A DNA stretch of 64,000 bases, taken from assembly GCA_947044365.1 (NCBI GenBank), contig OX345653.1, positions 1 through 64,000 of the forward strand. Reading direction: 5' to 3'. This document shows, in pieces, positions 1-9,795 of the stretch. How positions within the stretch are numbered: the first letter of the stretch is position 1; every line of letters starts with the position of its first letter. A program made the position numbers and the translations under genes. The DNA comes from Petrosia ficiformis. Taxonomy: Eukaryota > Porifera > Demospongiae > Haplosclerida > Petrosiidae. The notes below the pieces were generated by a model. The model searched no databases. It was not told the origin of the DNA and saw nothing but the letters and a program-made list of their open reading frames with translations.

Positions 1-645
1 CTGAATGACAAATATCAAAGAGCATAAAGGAACAATGCCTCTACAATTCTCATCAAGAGATTGCTTTCACTCTGTAAGGTCAATCAAGACCAGTGAGTGT
101 AAGAGACCTGCTGTGCTCTGTATTGCCTTTACAACCTCAGATGAGGTATGTTACAACCAGTTAAACTGGTTACATTAACCCTGAAAGATCTTGAGATCAG
201 AGGGTTTAAACAAGGCAATTACGTAGATTACAATCAAATGTTCTCACAACATACAGTACATCCCCCTCACTTTATTCAAAACTTACCAAGATGAACTCCA
301 ATCCTTGACATATCTACTATTACACTGGTGGTTGTAAATACCAAGAACTTCAAAATGGCTGACCTGCACCACCATAACAATGTCCCTTACAACCTAAAAT
401 GGTTGCTGTTGCTCTGAATGACAAATATCAAAGAGCATAAAGGGACAATACCACAATTGTCTCTACAATCTCATCAAGAGATTGCTTTCACTCTGTAAGG
501 TCAGTCAAGACCAGTGAGTGTAAGAGACCTGCCGTTGTCTGTATTGCCTTTACAACCTCAGGTGAGGTTGGTTACAACCAGTTAAACTGGTTACATTAAC
601 CCTGAAAGATCTTCCAGATAGGAGATCAGAGGGTTTAAACAAGGC
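1..645. repeat. Direct repeat pair of ~230 bp, ~410 bp apart
   Basis: A segment beginning near base 1 (CTGAATGACAAATATCAAAG) recurs near 415 with a few substitutions and small indels. Both copies end at the same GGGTTTAAACAAGGCAATT stretch, near 230 and 648. Each copy contains short internal palindromes, for example around AACCAGTTAAACTGGTT. The pair may be two copies of a small dispersed element; the left copy is cut by the window edge. No coding capacity is seen. Confidence 0.7.
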
Positions 646-1917
646 AATTCCAATATCCATCAGCCCGCCAAAACTGTCTGAAAGAGGGGAGTGGCTGCCC
701 TTGCCCTATATGTGTATTGTAACATCTATATAGAATCTATGTCCCTGAAATATGTCTCTTTCTTTAATTTCAAAAATAGATAAATGGTAGAATGCATTGC
801 ATATATGTATTCCACAAACATCAAGCTGGCACCCCAGTGATCAAAAATGGCAATGTAAACATGGAAAAATCAAGGGACATATGTCCTTATGGGTTTTTGC
901 TGCAATCATTGGGGTTTTGATACAGGAAGCCGCCTCCAAATAGCTCTACTAACCATTCTAGCTATTTTTTTCTATCTATTTTTGTGGGTAATAGTTTTGT
1001 ATTGTGGCATTGATGGAAGGCATGTATTTACATGTAAGTTAGGGTGGAGCTCACGTGAACGCCTACAGACAAAATTAAACATTTTGTACAACAGACTGAT
1101 TAACATTGCAACAGATAGAAAACTACAGAGCCAACACAACTTTCAGTATTGTTAATTGAGTTGTTGTGTTCAGATTCGTTTTAGCTACAGCGGATGGATT
1201 TTTAGTTACACCCATTTCTTCCTGTTTTAATGTAATATTACACTCAACATATGTAAAAGGTTGTTAATAGCATTTGCTCACTCAGAGTGTGTTCAGACAT
1301 TCACATCTAAACCCATTAAACATGCCTATGTAGCTTGATTGATTATTTGATATGTTATCATCTCATAATTCCCACTTAAATGTAGAATTGGTTAAAACAT
1401 TTATTGGATATGTCACTATACTAGATGTTTATCACTCAAAAATAGTTTCTTTACAAACAAGATACAATCCATAATTATGATTAGCTTACAAACATTTAAA
1501 TGACTAAGTGAAGTACAAAATTAAAATAACATTTCTTAATTACATTACTCCATTAATTATGATGCATACCTTATCGATACATGTATGTAAGTACAATTGT
1601 TGTTTTGTGTAGAACAAAAAATAAAGTTATAATAATTGTTAACAGCCTGGATCATATGACACTTGATAAACTCTTTCTTCATCTGAGCTCCACACAGTCC
1701 TTCAGCTCTGACGTACAACCTTGCTGTGACATCTGTGTGTCTACAATTGTATGTAAGTAGAGTGAACATAATTTTCAAGTCTACATGTAGATTAACTAAC
1801 TGTTTTTGACTATATTTCTTTCAGAAATCTTCAAGGGACCTTTAGCCTTCTACATTACAAGTAGAAGTTACCAGCCTAGACCACGAGGAGGCGTCCCTTA
1901 CGCTAGGCCAAAAAAGC
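646..1917. other. Intergenic DNA without a supported gene
   Basis: Only short open frames occur here: one of 88 codons at 889-1155 plus, and one of 73 codons at 1557-1778 minus. Neither has a recognisable domain or splice context. The 88-codon frame has one hydrophobic stretch and otherwise low-complexity translation. I see nothing else in this stretch. Confidence 0.5.
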
Positions 1918-2171
1918 GATAATCCACTGTCACCAGATGGGACAGGGATCATGTTTCCTGTTTGGAAACAAATTGAAAGCGTGAAACAGGTATGCACAAT
2001 ACCGTGCTTCTATAAGCATATGACCAGTATGAATTGGTCTGGGAGATAATCCACTGTCACCAGATGGGACAGGGATCATGTTTCCTGTTTGGAAACAAAT
2101 TGAAAGCGTGAAACAGGTATGCACAATACCGTGCTTCTATAAGCATATGACCAGTATGAATTGGTCTGGGA
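1918..2171. repeat. Perfect or near-perfect 127-bp tandem duplication
   Basis: GATAATCCACTGTCACCAGA starts at 1918 and again at 2045. The copies run back to back and look identical by eye. They end about 6 bp beyond the stop codon of the SET-like gene on the minus strand, so this may mark the 3' edge of that gene or of an element carrying it. Confidence 0.85.
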
Positions 2172-2177
2172 GTGAAT

Positions 2178-5131
2178 TCATGTACATTGCACAGGGCAGA
2201 CACTTGGACACATATGAACAAGTTGTTCTACCTGAGCATCACTATAAGCGTGTTTAAGCTCCAAATGACCACTACGTTTATTAGTGGCAACAATGAATCT
2301 CACAAGCTGAGACAATTCGTCTCTACTCTCCAGATCCATTGAAGCACTGTCTTTCCCTGATATATAATTCATCCAGTAATTATGCAGACCATAGTTAACA
2401 AAAAGCTCTTTTGCAGTGTTGTTAGTGTTACAATGGACTCTGCCCTTCACATTTATCACAACTGTGTTTCCCTTCTGTGAATAAATAACATTGCAAAAAC
2501 TTTCAGCAACTTTCTCAGCAGAATCGAGCTGAAAATGTCCCAGGGCAAAGTCAGTTGCTAACTGTTTAAGCCCTTCAAGTAAACCACCTTGATTAACAAA
2601 CCGACCCAAATTCCACCCATGAAACACACTTGCATCTACAAACATTGAGTCACGTACATCTAGTATGTAATCTGGATTGGAAATATTTTGAATCTGCTCT
2701 TCTGTCAGGGTCTCTCTGCTGTACAAGCAGAGAGTATCCCTAGCTCTGAAGTACATTTCAGTACTATGTGGTCTTAAGAAAAGACCACATCCTGCATTAG
2801 GAATGGTACTTTCAGCCACAAACACCATGGACTGGTGAATGTTGGCTTTAGATCTAGTCACATGCAACTGCTGGCTATTATGACAGACAATCAGTTGTTT
2901 CTGATTAAAATCCAAATGTAAACTACGAAGTTTCCATGGCATACAGTCAGCAAATCTACATTTTGTAGCATGATTTGCTTTTAGGCATTGGGTAAACTTA
3001 CACATTTCTATTTGTTTCTTGTCATTTAAAGGCTCATCAGTAAACTCGAGGAGGTGTTTTGGAATGGCATACAAGCCTTTCCCGTTTTTTTCTGCAAACA
3101 CCTCAGCAACTTTGTACTCACTTGGTGCTTCCTTGCGTCCTTCTTCTGTCAAGAAGGACACACCATTTCTGATAACCTGCAAGGCTAAAGGCTCCCACAG
3201 ATCATTCTCTCTTTGGACAATGATTGTAACAATGAGACGACCGTCAGGTAGATGAATGCTTTTGTCGTCCACTACATGTACGTACACCTTTTTAGCTGAG
3301 TGGAGTGTAGCCATTGCACTCCAGTGTCCTACGCTGCCGAGGTCATGACTAATTGGGTGCCTACATGAAGGATGCTCTGACACCACAAATTTATGGGATA
3401 TTTCAACAGCATCGTGAAATGCTTCACGAAATGGAATCCATGTTTCAGAAACACCATTTGTGAAATGCACTGCACTGCCATATTGGCTATACTTTTGCAG
3501 ATCTGCAAATTTGTCTGTCACAATAAACCCTGAGTCCCCGTCCACAAAATGGATGGCACTGAGAGCATCATTTCCACCGTTTATTACAAAGTCCATATCA
3601 CGACACAGGTACATTCGGTCACTCTGTGTCCCAAGCCTGCACAGATCTACCAGATCTTTTACAATGACACTAGCTGGAATACCACAAACACCTTTGGCAA
3701 GCTTGGTGGTGGGAGGACACAATCGAGCAAATAATAGACATTCATGAAGCGAAGACTTGCTAGTGTTCTTGTACTTCATTGATGCCGCACACATGGCTAC
3801 ATTACCAGACTGGCATGTCTCTTCGGTGTGGTACCGAAGTACACCAGTTTGTTCCCATCTACGCTTCAGCGTGGGACAGAGTTGACAGTCAGGTGTTATA
3901 CACCCGCCCAGTGAACTCAGTACATCTGTTTTCCTGCGTTTCATGCAGTGTCCTGCCAGCTTATCGAGAATGCTAACGTCACCCTCTGCAATACTTACTA
4001 CAGTTGTTGGCTTACTGCACAACTGTAATAAATTGGGGTCTGTAGGGTGTGGTTGATATGATTCTCCGTATTTAGCCCTGTTGATAAAACTGTGTAGATG
4101 TGCAGACTTGTTTATCAACTCATTCATGACTCTACCTATGCCATAGTAACATTGTACGTCACACTGATTTTTTAGCATAGAATACCGAACCACTTTGGAT
4201 GAAGCAGCATTGTATAGCTTATCCAATTCTTCCCTAACAGCAGTGACGTTTGTCGGGTTAGTCACAGCTGGAAGGTCGTGTTTAATTCCAACAGCTCCTG
4301 GAATATCAGAGTTTTCAGAAGCACATTCTGTCACCCTTATCAAAAGATGTCCCTTTTTTTCTGGACATTCGGGTTTCCATGTAGATGGAATGGTGACATT
4401 CTTAATTGCACAAATGTCACTGTCAACAGACCTAGTGGTACGTGTAGACTGTCCACCAGCATTTGAAATGGCATCACTTCTCATTCTACGACGCTTTGGC
4501 CGATTAGAATGCCCACTAGAACCCTCTTCCCCATCATCACGTGCTCTCCTACGACTAGTCGTAGGTAATGCTGAGTTAGACAATGCAGACCTAGAATTTG
4601 ATGGTACAGGCACAGAGCTAGGCATTGACTTTCTCACGGAAGAGGGTATGATGCTGGTGGAGCTACTTGTACCAGTTCTACTTCCATTGCTAGTGTTAGG
4701 CTCACCTCTTAATACTTGTACACTAGCAGACAAATTTTCTACAAGATGACACATGAATTCATGGTCAACCGGTAGAGTACTCGATAATTCCAGAATCTTT
4801 ATTAATAATGGAAATATTTGAGAAGCATTTCGTTGTGGATATTCTGGGGTAAAGAATGAATAACAAATGAAAACTGAATGATGAATTGTGACATGAGATA
4901 TACAATTTTACTTAGCTACAATAATTATCTATAATTTTCACTCTGTATTATGAGAAACTGTTATATATATATATATAATTATACATGTTGCAGTGGTAAT
5001 GATTGTCAGGTGCTAAAATAGTAATTAATGCATCTTATACAAAACTCTATATTATAGTATACATGTATGTATATAATTAGTAGCTAGAAAAGGTATTCCA
5101 TAATATATATAATTATATATATATATAATTA

Positions 5132-5170
<39 letters not shown>

Positions 5171-5382
5171 TATATACTACAGAAATGCATCACTGTTGGT
5201 ACTACACAAATAGAGTACTCCATAATTATATATATATATATATGTATATACTTTTTATATGCAATTACATTATATATATATATATATATACACATATGAA
5301 CTAGTAACTATTGAAGCATTTATCATACACATTTACATGTACCTTCAATGACACGCTTGAAGCTCTCCATGCTCGTATCCAT
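2178..5382 (-). CDS. SET-like domain protein, 901 aa, two exons (complement join 2178..4843, 5343..5382)
   Basis: The long exon is open from 4843 to a stop at 2178. I extend it 5' of its first Met because the frame stays open to a good acceptor, a pyrimidine run then CAG at 4844-4846. A 40-nt first exon starting with ATG at 5382 has a GTACAT donor and matching phase 1. Residues ~70-145 are rich in Ser, Arg and Gly and low in complexity, with a nuclear-signal-like RPKRRRMR. Residues ~240-640 hold many Cys and His and are unrecognised. The last ~200 residues carry SET-like signatures in order: NAGCGLF (~696-702), RFVNQG (~761-766, like RFxNH) and ELFVNYG (~826-832, like the ELxxxYG motif). SET domains are usually lysine methyltransferases; activity is not shown here, and the RFVNQG block lacks the usual NH. 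The neighbour upstream is a recombinase gene on the same strand. The single giant exon resembles retrocopied or mobile-element genes. Confidence 0.75.
4955..5300. repeat. AT microsatellites inside the SET-gene intron
   Basis: Several (AT)n runs lie at about 4964-4980, 5103-5175, 5226-5245 and 5270-5290, separated by short AT-rich unique sequence. They occupy most of the 499-bp intron at 4844-5342. Short open frames read through them (e.g. 5113-5295 minus) encode only Ile/Tyr runs and are not genes. Confidence 0.9.
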
Positions 5383-5614
5383 GTCATAGAAAAATTTACA
5401 CCACGTTTAATTGAAATGCTGGGCCTAGATTTAACACATCACGTGAGCTCTATGCTAAAAGTTGCTTCATCCAGAAGTTGAATCTGAGTAGTCTGTAGGG
5501 GAAACCCTACAATAGCACTAGCTTCAGTGAAATTTAGACCCAGTGTAAATGGAGAGAACCAGCGTCGCGGGTTGTCTGAATCGTTGTAAGTAATAATGAG
5601 GTATGTGATAATTA
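5383..5614 (-). promoter_or_regulatory. Upstream region of the SET-like gene, possibly an extra 5' exon
   Basis: On the minus strand, 5583 down to about 5448 is one open frame of about 45 codons with ordinary amino-acid composition, ending at a TGA. It is more complex than the AT-repeat DNA on both sides. It may be 5' UTR, promoter or a remnant exon. I do not see a splice that would join it in frame to the ATG at 5382. Confidence 0.3.
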
Positions 5615-5717
5615 TAATAATTATATATATATATATATATATAATATAATTATATAATTATATATAATATATATATACAATAATTACGATAATAAAATAA
5701 TCGTTATAGTGATGACA

Positions 5718-5761
<44 letters not shown>

Positions 5762-5772
5762 TATATATATAT

Positions 5773-5822
<50 letters not shown>

Positions 5823-5966
5823 ATATATAATTATTAAATATATATATTTATTATAATTAATTAATTGTCAATAATTATTATGATCATAGTTATAATAATG
5901 ATATGAAAACCAAGATTAAAATAATTATTTAGCATTAATATATATATATATATATATATATGTTAC
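5612..5966. repeat. Dense AT microsatellite block
   Basis: Nearly continuous (AT)n and related AT-only sequence at about 5620-5690, 5720-5830 and 5938-5962. It separates the recombinase gene from the SET-like gene and holds no coding sequence. The stop codon of the recombinase gene lies about 15 bp beyond it. Confidence 0.9.
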
Positions 5967-5979
5967 ATTTAATGCAGGT

Positions 5980-8460
5980 TCACTGGAGTGTTTGTATTTG
6001 GGTGATATCGTCAAGAGGAGTCCTGAGTTCATATGCCCTGTGCTCACGTGAGTACACCAAGTCAATACCTGTAATCAAACAAGAGAGTTTTTCTTCCCAC
6101 CTGTTTGAAGCGATCTTGAGACGATAGTATCCGGGAAATGTCTCCACTAATTCGTTTAATAGTGCCGTTTTTGTTGTGGCATTTATCTCAAGGACTTTTG
6201 CAAAAATTAACTTTGGACATCTCTCAGTTGAATCGTTGGCAATCATGGCAACACTTTCTCCGGGAACGACGACATTTGAGCTTGTTGGATCATCTGAGTC
6301 CTCGTCACTGATATCCTCTAAGCTTTTGCACATTTTCTTTGGTGATGTTACATCTATGGCTGGCGGTGGACGACGTAGTGCTTGCAGGACTTGTTTTGAA
6401 GCAAAGTGGACACCTGGTTTCACTCTTTCGTTGATGGTCCTCTTGTCGTAGATGTCCTGCTGATATCTTCTAGAGTGTCGCATTGCCACGGCAATACTTT
6501 CCATCACTGCTTCCGTCGATTCGTTGCCGGCAAATGTGACAAACGACGACCGCAATGCATGTATTGATACTCCACCAACTCCCGTGTACTTGTAGAATAT
6601 TGATTGAATGTATTTAGTCCAATTCTTGGAATTATAGCATCCACCGTCATCATCCTAGAGAGAGAAAGAGAGAGAGAGAGAGAAACAAGGCGAGTGTCAC
6701 TCACGACAAATCAGACAAATAGTTGACAGTCACACATGTACATGTACGTGCGTGGAACTCACCAGAAAGAGAATGGTTGATTTCGAACTGTTTGGTATCT
6801 TGTTGCGATAGCGTAAGAGGTAGTCTGACAGGACGTTCATGAAGTAGCTGTCATCAGGACAAGAGATCATTTGTGGTCCAGTTGAATGTCCTGTCTTGTG
6901 ATCGGTAATGTACATTATGGCCTTCCCCTCGTAAGGTGAAAAGTGCAAAATGTTTTTGTGCAATCTGCTTTCGTAAGGTCCCGTTATTTCACTCTCGTGA
7001 ATCTTGAAGTGCAATTCTCTGTATTCCCTTCCACGTCCCGGAGGAATGGCCGTGTACACTAACACAACAAGAAGTGATCGGGAAAGTTTGATCCTCTCCC
7101 AATCAGTGGACGAGTTGTAGTCATCGTTCAACTGTGCGAGGACCTCCAAGACTTCCTTCCTACACGAAAACAGAATGGCTGTATAACAACACATGTATCT
7201 GAATTGCCCCATCAGAAGTCTGATTGTCAGACTAAAAAAAAAAACAACAAACAAATACTTACCACGATAGCCAACGTCCTTTGGCTTTTAGTTCCTCCCA
7301 GGACTTATCTCTGTTGAGCTCTGCCTCCTTTTGGAAGACACTGATGTACCTGTGGAGATTTTGTAACTGTGTTGTTTTCTCTTCTTTGTCGGCATATTTT
7401 ACTGCACGTACGAGTGCCTGACAGTAACAACACAGTGTTCCCGGAGTGGAGTTTTTTTCCTCTCTCATGAATAGCAGGAATTTGTCTAGCAAGGCTTTGT
7501 CCAGAACGAGGCCAAATTGTAACGTTTCCTCCGTTCTTTTGCAGTACTCAAAAAAATCTTTGGAAAGGAATAGAGAAAGAAGGATATTAATGTGGGGGTT
7601 ATACAACAGGCTTCTAAAATTCTAAAAAAAATGCTAAAAAAAATTCAAAGCTCACAGAGTATCTGTTCTTTGGTTTTGTTTAACGTTATACTACTCAGAG
7701 GCTTTCCTTTCCTCTCGTGATTGAAAGGAGCTGCATAGAAAGTGTCCAGTCCTTCGATCTTTTTCATGAGGTCCTCGGGCAATGGAGGAGTACCCTTGCG
7801 GCCTCTCGTGCTGCCTTTTGTAGATGCTTGTTTAGTTGAAGTTTCTACATCAGAAATCCAAGGCACTACTTCCATATCATTAATTGCAGTGTGACTTCCG
7901 TCGTCTTCGCTGATCACAATGTGTGGTCCTGGTGGATGTTTTTGAATGGGAGACGAATGTGTGACGGTCTCTGAGTCCGAAATGACTTCAACTGCAAGGC
8001 TTTGGTCTTCCCGGAGTGAATTGCCCTCGGATACGATGTCTGCCTGCTCAATATCAGTACCAGTTGTGTCCATGTTTTCTGTTGTGTGATCAGGAGCAGT
8101 GTGGAGGGGTTCTTTCGTTACATTTTGTTGCAAGCTGTCAACAGATACCCCTCTGCTTTTGAGAATGGCTTCAATGTATCTTTCTGCACTGTTTTTGTCC
8201 ATCAGTATGCACCTGTTAGTGCTTGACGATATGATCTTTTCTTTTCTCAGAATTGAAATTTCTGCTGGCAGTGCTAGGCATGTGACAATGCCCATCTTCA
8301 TTCTCCTGCGACTCAAGGTACTGTTGTCATATAGTTCCAGCAACTTGAACCTTTTGATCAGCTCTCCACAAGGTATGAGGTGTATGTCGTCTCTCCTTAT
8401 GCCTTGGAAAATCTGTTTGTGGACTACAACATCGACGGGTTCATCTGGTAAGTCAGACAT
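5980..8460 (-). CDS. Crypton/DUF3504-type tyrosine recombinase, 723 aa, four exons
   Basis: Model: complement join(5980..6654, 6763..7159, 7263..7557, 7656..8460). All junctions are GT-AG with continuous phase (1, 2, 0). Residues 1-268 are a variable N-terminal region, acidic and Ser/Thr-rich after ~110. Residues ~269-367 look like the helical core-binding domain. The catalytic domain follows, with Arg in YTAIPPGRGREYREL (~410), Lys in ITDHKTGHSTGP, His and Arg in GVSIHALRSSF (~532 and 535), His in AMRHSRRYQQ (~560) and Tyr in QQDIYDKR (~569). This R-K-HxxR-H-Y set is the tyrosine-recombinase signature, and the HKT..GP and HALRSSF forms resemble Crypton transposons and animal DUF3504 proteins. 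About 150 unrecognised residues follow. No reverse transcriptase is seen, which argues against DIRS/Ngaro elements. The start at 8460 is chosen as the first Met of a conserved-looking block; the frame is open to 8616. The intron at 6655-6762 begins with a (GA)n run in its acceptor tract. Confidence 0.8.
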
Positions 8461-8539
8461 TATCACACACACAGTATTCTTCACATTTTTTTCTCTCTCA
8501 CTCTGCTCTGTCCTTCCCCTGTATTTATGTTGAACTGTT

Positions 8540-8692
8540 CTGACCTCATGCTTTCTTAGAACCCATGAGTCATGTACCTGCACTTTTTGATGTTGACAAG
8601 ATGGATGCGATGTCATTGCACTTTAGAACCCACCAGTCATATCATGCACTTTTTGATGTTGTCAAGAAGGATGCGATGTCATTCAAATTTTT
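8540..8692. repeat. Two tandem copies of a ~67-bp unit
   Basis: Both copies contain CACTTTTTGATGTTG and GGATGCGATGTCATT, near 8580-8615 and 8648-8683, each preceded by a TTAGAACCCA-like stretch. They lie immediately upstream of the recombinase gene. Part of the first copy overlaps the open frame above the chosen start. Confidence 0.75.
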
Positions 8693-8819
8693 ATTTTCTC
8701 AAGTTTTCAGGCAGGAATACAACTATTAGTTTTGGGTGAGCTTTTCCATTCAGTTAACTGTCACTGTCACAGAATGTTTTTGTGTGTGTGAAGACCATTT
8801 TTTTGCGTGAAGATGTTAT

Positions 8820-8992
8820 GTCCCTAAACCCTAAACCCTAGACACCAAGCCACACCCCCTAACCCCACCCTTGACCCTAGACCCCAAGCCACACCCCTAA
8901 CCCCACCCTTGACCCTAGACCCCAAGCCACACCCCCTAACCCCACCCTTGACCCTTGACCCCAAGCCACACCCCCTAACCCCATACTTGATG
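8820..8992. repeat. C-rich ~39-bp minisatellite with a telomere-like start
   Basis: The array opens with CCCTAAACCCTAAACCCTAG, which resembles the CCCTAAA type of telomeric repeat. It continues as about four units of roughly 39 bp built on CCCTAGACCCCAAGCCACAC and CCCCTAACCCCACCCTTGA. The strong strand asymmetry stands out against AT-rich surroundings. Confidence 0.85.
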
Positions 8993-9362
8993 TTTTACTA
9001 ACCTGCCATTAACATTGCTTTAAATAGCATTATAATTTGCGTTTTAATTGCATCATAAACACAATATAATGAAAATGAAATTGCGATATAATTGTGTTAG
9101 GAATGAGTTAGGAAAGTTTTAACAATGCATTGTAATTGCAATGTTTATAAGCGCATTAACAATGCATTATAAATTGCGTTACAATTGCATTAAGATGCGT
9201 TAAAATGCATTACAATCGCATTAAGAATAATTATGTTAAAAAGTGTGTTGTAGTTGAATTCACATTGCGTTAAAATTGAGTTAAAAATGTTAAAGATGTG
9301 CAAAAACTGTATTGTAATCGTGTTAAGAGTGCGTTAAGAAAGTGTTAAAGTTACTATCATAG
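8993..9362. repeat. Degenerate short-period repeat (TTGCATTAA-like)
   Basis: Variants of GCATTAANAATGCATTATAATTGC recur irregularly every 10-25 bp, giving alternating GCATTA and GCGTTA words. It looks like a decayed minisatellite. No gene is seen. Confidence 0.6.
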
Positions 9363-9795
9363 TTTGAATTACAAGTGCAGTAATATGGGTTCAATCGATA
9401 TTTCTGAGACAAGAAGGCTTATCAGCATTTCCTTAGCAATTTTTAATTATAACAATCTCATCTTCAAAAATAACCACAAAATTTTACAAGCCAAAGGACA
9501 TTATTATCTAACTCTAGGAACAGTTACTTCTCAATCTGAAATGATACATTTTGCAATGAAAAATCAGTACAAAGGCTATAGTTCAGGGTAAAAATTCAAA
9601 TTTTGATAGAATATTAAAACGCTCACGGTTCAAACACATAATATTATTGAACAAAACAACTTTGGAAACATATTAAGGACATCATCATCTAACTCTAGGA
9701 ACAGTTTCGGCTCAATCTCAAATAATTCATTTTGCAATGAAAAATCAGTACAAAGGCTATAGTTCAGGGTAAAAAGTCAAATTATGATAGAATTT
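9363..9795. repeat. About two units of a dispersed ~180-bp repeat family
   Basis: Words such as CTAACTCTAGGAACAGTT, CAAAGGCTATAGTTCAGGG and TTAAGGACATCATCATCTAA appear twice, about 180 bp apart. The same family forms tandem arrays at 24-31 kb and 37.0-37.8 kb and scattered fragments at 39.4-40.0, 50.6-52.2 and 55.5 kb. The 75-codon frame at 9364-9591 is a by-product. Confidence 0.85.

Noticed and set aside
889..1155. 88-codon frame with a hydrophobic segment
   Set aside because: No recognisable family, no splice or regulatory context, and length within chance expectation.
3019..4749. Several plus-strand frames of 60-184 codons
   Set aside because: All are shadows inside the long minus-strand exon of the SET-like gene and have no domains.
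5113..5295. 60-codon Ile/Tyr frame
   Set aside because: It is a translation of AT microsatellite sequence.
5980..8460. DIRS or Ngaro retrotransposon identity for the recombinase
   Set aside because: No reverse transcriptase, RNase H or split repeats are seen in the flanking sequence, and the motifs fit Crypton/DUF3504 proteins better.
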